From assembly GCF_032917945.1 (NCBI RefSeq), contig NZ_CP136624.1, positions 5,580,001 through 5,644,000 on the forward strand: 64,000 nt of DNA, read 5' to 3'. Both the position numbers and the translations under genes were made by a program. A model generated the notes under the pieces. It saw only the letters and a program-made list of their open reading frames with translations, made no database searches and was not told where the DNA came from. This stretch comes from Bradyrhizobium sp. sBnM-33 (lineage in GTDB: Bacteria > Pseudomonadota > Alphaproteobacteria > Rhizobiales > Xanthobacteraceae). Numbering within the stretch: the first letter of the stretch is position 1; each line of letters opens with the position of its first letter. This document shows, piece by piece, positions 59,983 to 64,000 of this stretch.

Positions 59983-60725
59983 CAGCGAACCTCGATCGCA
60001 ACGGGCGTCGACTTCTTGCGTCGGATCAACCACCACACGCCCGCGAGATCCATAATCCCGATCCATAACCGGTCAAAGAAGCCGTAATTGGACACGCCGG
60101 AATGGCGCGGGCGGTCGATCACGTCGACGTAAGCGATGTCGAAACCTTCGCGGCGTACCAGCGCCGGCAGGAACCGGTGCAGCCCGTCGAAATAGGGCAT
60201 CGAGAGGAACACCTCGCGCGGGAACGCCTTCAGCCCGCAACCGGTGTCGCGGGTACCGTCGCGCAGGATCGCATTGCGCACGCCGTTGGCGATCCGCGAC
60301 TGCAGTTTCTTGAAGCCGGTGTCCTTGCGCCCGACCCGTTGGCCTGCCGCAAGACCGACGCGGCCGTCGCCGTTTTCAACGGCCGCGATCAGGTCCGGCA
60401 GGAACGCCGGATTGTTCTGTCCGTCGCCGTCGAGCGTCGCCACGATGGCGCCGCGGGCGGCCCGCACCCCGCTGCGCACCGCCGCTGATTGCCCGGAAGA
60501 CGCGGCGTGCTTCAGTTGCCGAAGCTGCGGATACTGTTTCATCATCGCCGCCAGCCGCTCGGCGGTCGCATCCGTCGAACCGTCGTTGACATAGATGATC
60601 TCGTAGGCCCAGCGGCTGCCGAGCGCGCTGACGATTTCTGCAATCAGCGGCGCGATGTTATCCGCCTCGTTGCGCACCGGCACAACGATTGAAACGGCGA
60701 CCGCATCTCTGTCGGCAGGTATCAA
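59982..60725 (-). CDS. GT2 polyprenyl-phosphate glycosyltransferase (DPM1/ArnC-like)
   Basis: About 247 residues. SIVVPVRNEADNIAPLIAEI, IIYVNDGSTDATAERLAAMM and the metal-binding LDGDGQNNPAFLPDLI mark a GT2 domain. RDTGCGLKAFPREVFLSMPY and RPRHSGVSNYGFFDRLWIG are typical of dolichol/undecaprenyl-phosphate mannosyl- or aminoarabinosyl-transferases. The start is uncertain: no ATG lies before VSIVVPV; the TTG at 60725 is used, and a long upstream frame inside the PAP2 gene is rejected. It would load a sugar onto undecaprenyl phosphate for the GT39 enzyme nearby. Confidence 0.82.
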   Translation of the reverse strand: MIPADRDAVAVSIVVPVRNEADNIAPLIAEIVSALGSRWAYEIIYVNDGSTDATAERLAAMMKQYPQLRQLKHAASSGQSAAVRSGVRAARGAIVATLDGDGQNNPAFLPDLIAAVENGDGRVGLAAGQRVGRKDTGFKKLQSRIANGVRNAILRDGTRDTGCGLKAFPREVFLSMPYFDGLHRFLPALVRREGFDIAYVDVIDRPRHSGVSNYGFFDRLWIGIMDLAGVWWLIRRKKSTPVAIEVR

Positions 60726-60796
60726 ATCGGCACTCGTCTGGTTAGTTTGGAAGGACCCGGAACCGGGCGTATCGGGCCGTCTGGCGGCGTCCGCTT

Positions 60797-61642
60797 TTAT
60801 GGGGCGGAAGCGCCCCGGGCAACCCTTTTGAGGCGCCCGGACGAGGGCCCGACAAGGGACACGATGCTGCCGTCGCGCTGGATCGCAAATCCGAGCCGGC
60901 GGGCCGCAAACCAGTATCGCACGAACATTGCGCCGATGATGCCGACCAGGGCGCCGGCCACGACGTCGCTCGGATGATGGGCCAGCAGCACCAGGCGGGT
61001 CGCCGCAATAATTAGCGCGTAGACGGCCATCGCAAGGCGAGCCTTGGGCCAAACGACTGACACGGCGAACGCGAGCGCAAAGGCGGTCGTGGCGTGGCCG
61101 GAAGGAAAGCTGTAATAGGCCGGATTGCCTGCGAAGTGCGAAAAGTTGAAAGCATTGGGCTCGCCGCCGACAAATGGCCGTCCGCGCCCGATGCTAAATT
61201 TAAGCACTTCGGTGACCAGACTGGATACGGCAACGGCGCAGAATATGAACTGCAGCCGCGTTCCGATACCGAGCAGCAATGAGCGCCTGATGCCATGCAG
61301 GGCCGGTGCGGCAATCGCGACCGCGATCAGCAATCCTCCCAGCACCGCCAACACATATTCGTCCTTGCCGAAGTCGGTGAGAATGCGGACCCACCACAGC
61401 GAGGGCGTACCGCGCTTTGGCATCTGGGCGATTTCCCACGCGTCGATCGCGTACATCAGCACGATGATCGCGGCGCCGAAACCTGCCGACAGCCACAAGA
61501 CGTGCCGCGCCGCGCGGCGAGCGGCTTCCGCCCGCCGCGAATGCGACGGCGACCGCACGAGCTGCGCCAATGACAACCACGCCAGCGTGGCGAAACGCGC
61601 AAGATAGCTTTTGGGATCGTCGACAGCAGGGCTCGCAGCCAT
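60797..61642 (-). CDS. PAP2-family membrane phosphatase
   Basis: A 281-residue protein with about six membrane helices. The three PAP2 motifs are KFSIGRGRPF, YYSFPSGHATTAFALAF and ATRLVLLAHHPSDVVAG, giving the Arg/His catalytic set. Members dephosphorylate undecaprenyl pyrophosphate, lipid A or phosphatidate. It lies one base from the GT39 stop and upstream of the GT2 gene on the same strand. In this setting it could recycle undecaprenyl pyrophosphate or remove a lipid A phosphate. Confidence 0.85.
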   Translation of the reverse strand: MAASPAVDDPKSYLARFATLAWLSLAQLVRSPSHSRRAEAARRAARHVLWLSAGFGAAIIVLMYAIDAWEIAQMPKRGTPSLWWVRILTDFGKDEYVLAVLGGLLIAVAIAAPALHGIRRSLLLGIGTRLQFIFCAVAVSSLVTEVLKFSIGRGRPFVGGEPNAFNFSHFAGNPAYYSFPSGHATTAFALAFAVSVVWPKARLAMAVYALIIAATRLVLLAHHPSDVVAGALVGIIGAMFVRYWFAARRLGFAIQRDGSIVSLVGPSSGRLKRVARGASAP

Positions 61643-61643
61643 C

Positions 61644-63386
61644 TTACTCCGTGCCTTCCGAGCGGAAGATGGCGATCGAGATCGCCTTGCCCTGCGAAAT
61701 GTTATAGCCCTCGATCCGCTTCGCTACATTGTACCGCAGCCCGATCGCTTCAGCGCGCTGCACGAAGGCGCGCTCCGTGCGCGACTCAACCAGCGCGAAG
61801 CGGCAACTGCCCTGCCCGAGGAAATCGGCCGCGCCCGATCCGTCGGTCAGCAGCGTGCCGGTGCCGGTCATAAATACGAGGCTCGGCTCGTGAAAGCCCG
61901 CAGCAGCCGCCTTTGGCCCGACGCAGACCACGTTGCGAAGCGCCCGCGCGATCTCGGCGCTTGGAAACATGGCAGTCAGCGACGGCATGACAATGCCGTA
62001 GATTCCGACCGCCAGAAACATCGCCGCGACCACGGCATTCAACAGCGAGCGCTCGGCGCGGCTGTCCTCGAACATCCACCACGCGATCAGGCCGAAGATC
62101 ATCGCCGCCGCCAGAAAGGGCCAGGCCGGAAATGCCGGGTAATGCGTCAGCTTGATGGCGCCGATGACCGCGATTACGGATGCCCCGGCCGGAATGACAA
62201 ACCACCAGGCCGCACCGCGCATCAGCCAGGACCGCGACAGCACGCGGCGCTCCAGCGCGCCGGCGGTGAGAATCGCAATCGCCGGGTAGAGCGGCAGCAC
62301 GTAATGCGGCAGCTTGGTCAGCACCAGTTCGAACGCGATCCATGACGGAACCAGCCACGCCAAAAGATATTGCGCGCCGGGCTCGCGCCGCGCGCGCCAT
62401 ACCGCTGGCGCCGCCATTCCCGCCAGCGCCGCGCCCGGCCAGAACGTGACCCAGAACAGCAGCAGATAGAGGCCAGGAGGCGCGCCGTGGGATTCCTGCG
62501 CGCCGAGCTTGCTTAGCATGTCGCCGCCGAGCGAATTGGAGAAGAAGGCCTCGCCCGCGCGCCAGAAGATCGCAACGAACCATGGCAATACCAGCACCAG
62601 CGTCCACATCAGCCCCCAGACCGGGCGCAGCCGCCAAAGCCATGCCGCCGAGCGGTCGAGGATCGCGAGCGCCAGGATGGTAAGCCCGATGAACATCAGG
62701 ATCAGCGGTCCCTTGAGCAGGATGCCGCCGGCCAGCGCCGTCCAGAAGATCGCCGGCGGGGCCCAGGGCGGACGCGCCGGATCCTCGCCACGCTGCCAGG
62801 ACAGATACACCCGCGCCATTGCCCCCATCGCAGCGACAACGGTCAACAGCAGCATCGCATCCGTTTTGGCTAGCCTTGCTTCGGCGCCGAGCAGGACGGA
62901 ACTACACATCATCAGTGCTGCCAGCGCGGCCCCGCGCCGCGTAACAAAGGCGAGCGCCGCCCAGTAGGTCAGGAGAACCGCGCCGATCGCCCCGATCAGG
63001 GAGGGAATCCGGTAAAGCCAGATGCGCAATTGCGCGCGCGGCAGGCCGAGCGATGAGGCGGTTTCGACCACGGTCGCCTGTAGCCAATAGATGCCGACCG
63101 GCTTCTTGTAGCGGACGTCGTCCTGGAAGCGGATGTCGACGAAATCGCCGCTTTCGACCATCTGCTTGGTCGCCTGCGCAAAGCGCGCCTCGTCGCGGTC
63201 GATCGGTGGAATGTTGAAAAATCCGGGCAGGAAAAGCGCGATGCCGCAGAGCACCAGGAACACGACGGCGCGAAAATGGTTCGCGGTGGCGAAGTCGAAC
63301 ACAACGGCCAACCTGCGGCCGGAATGCGCAGGTTTTACAGGCTGTTGGCCCGCTCCAAAGCGTGGGGGGTGCAAGGTTTCCACCAT
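61644..63386 (-). CDS. GT39-family polyprenyl-phosphate-sugar glycosyltransferase (ArnT-like)
   Basis: A 580-residue polytopic protein with about 12 membrane segments. The first periplasmic loop has IPPIDRDEARFAQATKQMVE with the catalytic Asp/Glu pair and FQDDVRYKKPVGIYWLQATV, the GT39/ArnT signature. A periplasmic C-terminal domain follows (LVFMTGTGTLLTDGSGAADF). It transfers a sugar from undecaprenyl phosphate to an outer-leaflet acceptor, typically lipid A. It is first in the GT39-PAP2-GT2-LAB_N unit, and its stop is two bases from the PAP2 start. Confidence 0.87.
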   Translation of the reverse strand: MVETLHPPRFGAGQQPVKPAHSGRRLAVVFDFATANHFRAVVFLVLCGIALFLPGFFNIPPIDRDEARFAQATKQMVESGDFVDIRFQDDVRYKKPVGIYWLQATVVETASSLGLPRAQLRIWLYRIPSLIGAIGAVLLTYWAALAFVTRRGAALAALMMCSSVLLGAEARLAKTDAMLLLTVVAAMGAMARVYLSWQRGEDPARPPWAPPAIFWTALAGGILLKGPLILMFIGLTILALAILDRSAAWLWRLRPVWGLMWTLVLVLPWFVAIFWRAGEAFFSNSLGGDMLSKLGAQESHGAPPGLYLLLFWVTFWPGAALAGMAAPAVWRARREPGAQYLLAWLVPSWIAFELVLTKLPHYVLPLYPAIAILTAGALERRVLSRSWLMRGAAWWFVIPAGASVIAVIGAIKLTHYPAFPAWPFLAAAMIFGLIAWWMFEDSRAERSLLNAVVAAMFLAVGIYGIVMPSLTAMFPSAEIARALRNVVCVGPKAAAAGFHEPSLVFMTGTGTLLTDGSGAADFLGQGSCRFALVESRTERAFVQRAEAIGLRYNVAKRIEGYNISQGKAISIAIFRSEGTE

Positions 63387-63463
63387 GCTGTTCGCATACG
63401 ATGAAACCGCACTGCAAACAACACCGCAAAACCCCTAAGTCGCGGTCAACAGAGCGTTTTTCC

Positions 63464-64000
63464 TTACTGTACCCGGATGACCACGGTATCGGCCGCGCCG
63501 GTCGCATCTATCACCGTCAGCCGTGCAAACCCCGGTCCCGGCGGGTCGACCAGGCGCTGGCGCCGACTATCGATCTCGCCGACCGAGGCGCCGTTCATCA
63601 TGACGGTGAGCGGCAGCACGCCGCCGGCAACCCTGACCGGCATCGCGGCGGCCTGCCCACCGCCCGAACGGTCAACGTCGATGCGCGAGCCGTTCAGGGG
63701 AAACTGGATACGCGGCGCAGAATCGCTGCCGGTCCGGATCAGTTCGCCGACGGGACGGAAGCGCCGCAGCGGTAGTGGAAGTTTGGCGTTGCTGGCGATC
63801 AGCACCCCCTTCGGCGGTTTCGGCAGCGCCGCCGGGATTTTTCCGGTGCGCGCAAAGGCGTCGAACAGGATCGGCGCGGCGGCGGTGCGGCCGACCAGGC
63901 CCGGCACCGGCGCACCGTCGGGACGCCCGACCCACACGCCGATGGTAATGCGGCCGTCGAAGCCGACCGACCACGCATCGCGATAGCCGTAGCTGGTGCC
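63464..64000 (-). CDS. pbpC: C-terminal part of penicillin-binding protein 1C (gene continues past the window)
   Basis: The frame is open from the right edge to a stop at 63464, 178 residues. It starts GTSYGYRDAWSVGFDGRITI, then GVWVGRPDGAPVPGLVGRTA and PILFDAFARTGKIPA, the end of a transpeptidase domain. After that comes the C-terminal beta-sandwich of PbpC (RIQFPLNGSRIDVDR, PLTVMMNGASVGEI, FARLTVIDATGAADTVVIRV). PbpC is a bifunctional peptidoglycan synthase, often next to an alpha-2-macroglobulin gene, which would lie to the right. It is 77 bases upstream of the GT39 start. Confidence 0.85.
   Translation of the reverse strand, partial: GTSYGYRDAWSVGFDGRITIGVWVGRPDGAPVPGLVGRTAAAPILFDAFARTGKIPAALPKPPKGVLIASNAKLPLPLRRFRPVGELIRTGSDSAPRIQFPLNGSRIDVDRSGGGQAAAMPVRVAGGVLPLTVMMNGASVGEIDSRRQRLVDPPGPGFARLTVIDATGAADTVVIRVQ

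Overview
The window looks like the chromosome of an alphaproteobacterium of the Bradyrhizobium/Rhodopseudomonas group (Nitrobacteraceae). This is inferred from high-GC coding, a complete aapJQMP amino-acid ABC transporter, a cpa/tad pilus block, a palindromic intergenic repeat typical of Bradyrhizobium (38678-38760), an orphan Tat leader beginning MRRRDF, and the cfa neighbourhood. No database search was possible; names rest on motifs, length and gene order.

Left third (1-13.2 kb): a sparse accessory region. It holds a SAM-domain class III cyclase/ATPase running off the left edge, a small NTF2-like protein, a Tat-exported cupin, a second class III cyclase with TolB/TPR parts split by one frameshift, an NhaD-like antiporter, a frameshifted secreted protein, several tiny membrane or secreted proteins and gene remnants, a short tyrosine recombinase, and many small repeats.

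13.2-17.1 kb: a tight four-gene module of SGNH hydrolase, SxtJ-type membrane protein, DUF5989 protein and NodU/CmcH-type carbamoyltransferase. 17.2-22.55 kb: a compact mobile element next to tRNA-Cys. It has an integrase, a ribbon-helix-helix protein, an AlpA-like protein, a RepA-like ATPase and phage-associated small proteins, but no capsid or conjugation genes. It contains two striking repeat arrays: GTAC sites between the divergent operons and GGGACA/TGTCCC sites beside the ATPase.

22.6-43.3 kb: a membrane protein with a C-terminal Myb/SANT-like domain, a membrane coiled-coil protein, a DTW tRNA-modification enzyme, a four-gene RND efflux operon (outer-membrane factor, fusion protein, two pumps), decayed amine-oxidase and DUF1365 genes before cyclopropane-fatty-acid synthase, cysK, and aapJQMP. 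43.6-51.8 kb: metC, then a catabolic operon under a divergent GntR regulator (crotonase-like protein, CoA-transferase, tripartite tricarboxylate transporter TctCBA, PdxA-like dehydrogenase).

52.0-57.7 kb: cpaB-cpaC-cpaD-cpaE for Tad pilus export and a convergent TadD-like lipoprotein, with no cpaF/tadBC visible, then a PilZ protein. 58-64 kb: a Na/Pi cotransporter with a frameshifted C-terminus, an envelope-lipid glycosylation group (LAB_N protein, GT2, PAP2 phosphatase, GT39) and the end of a penicillin-binding protein 1C. Three frameshifts (near 5490, 8813 and 59552) each look like loss of one base from a C or G run, so assembly error must be excluded before calling them pseudogenes.
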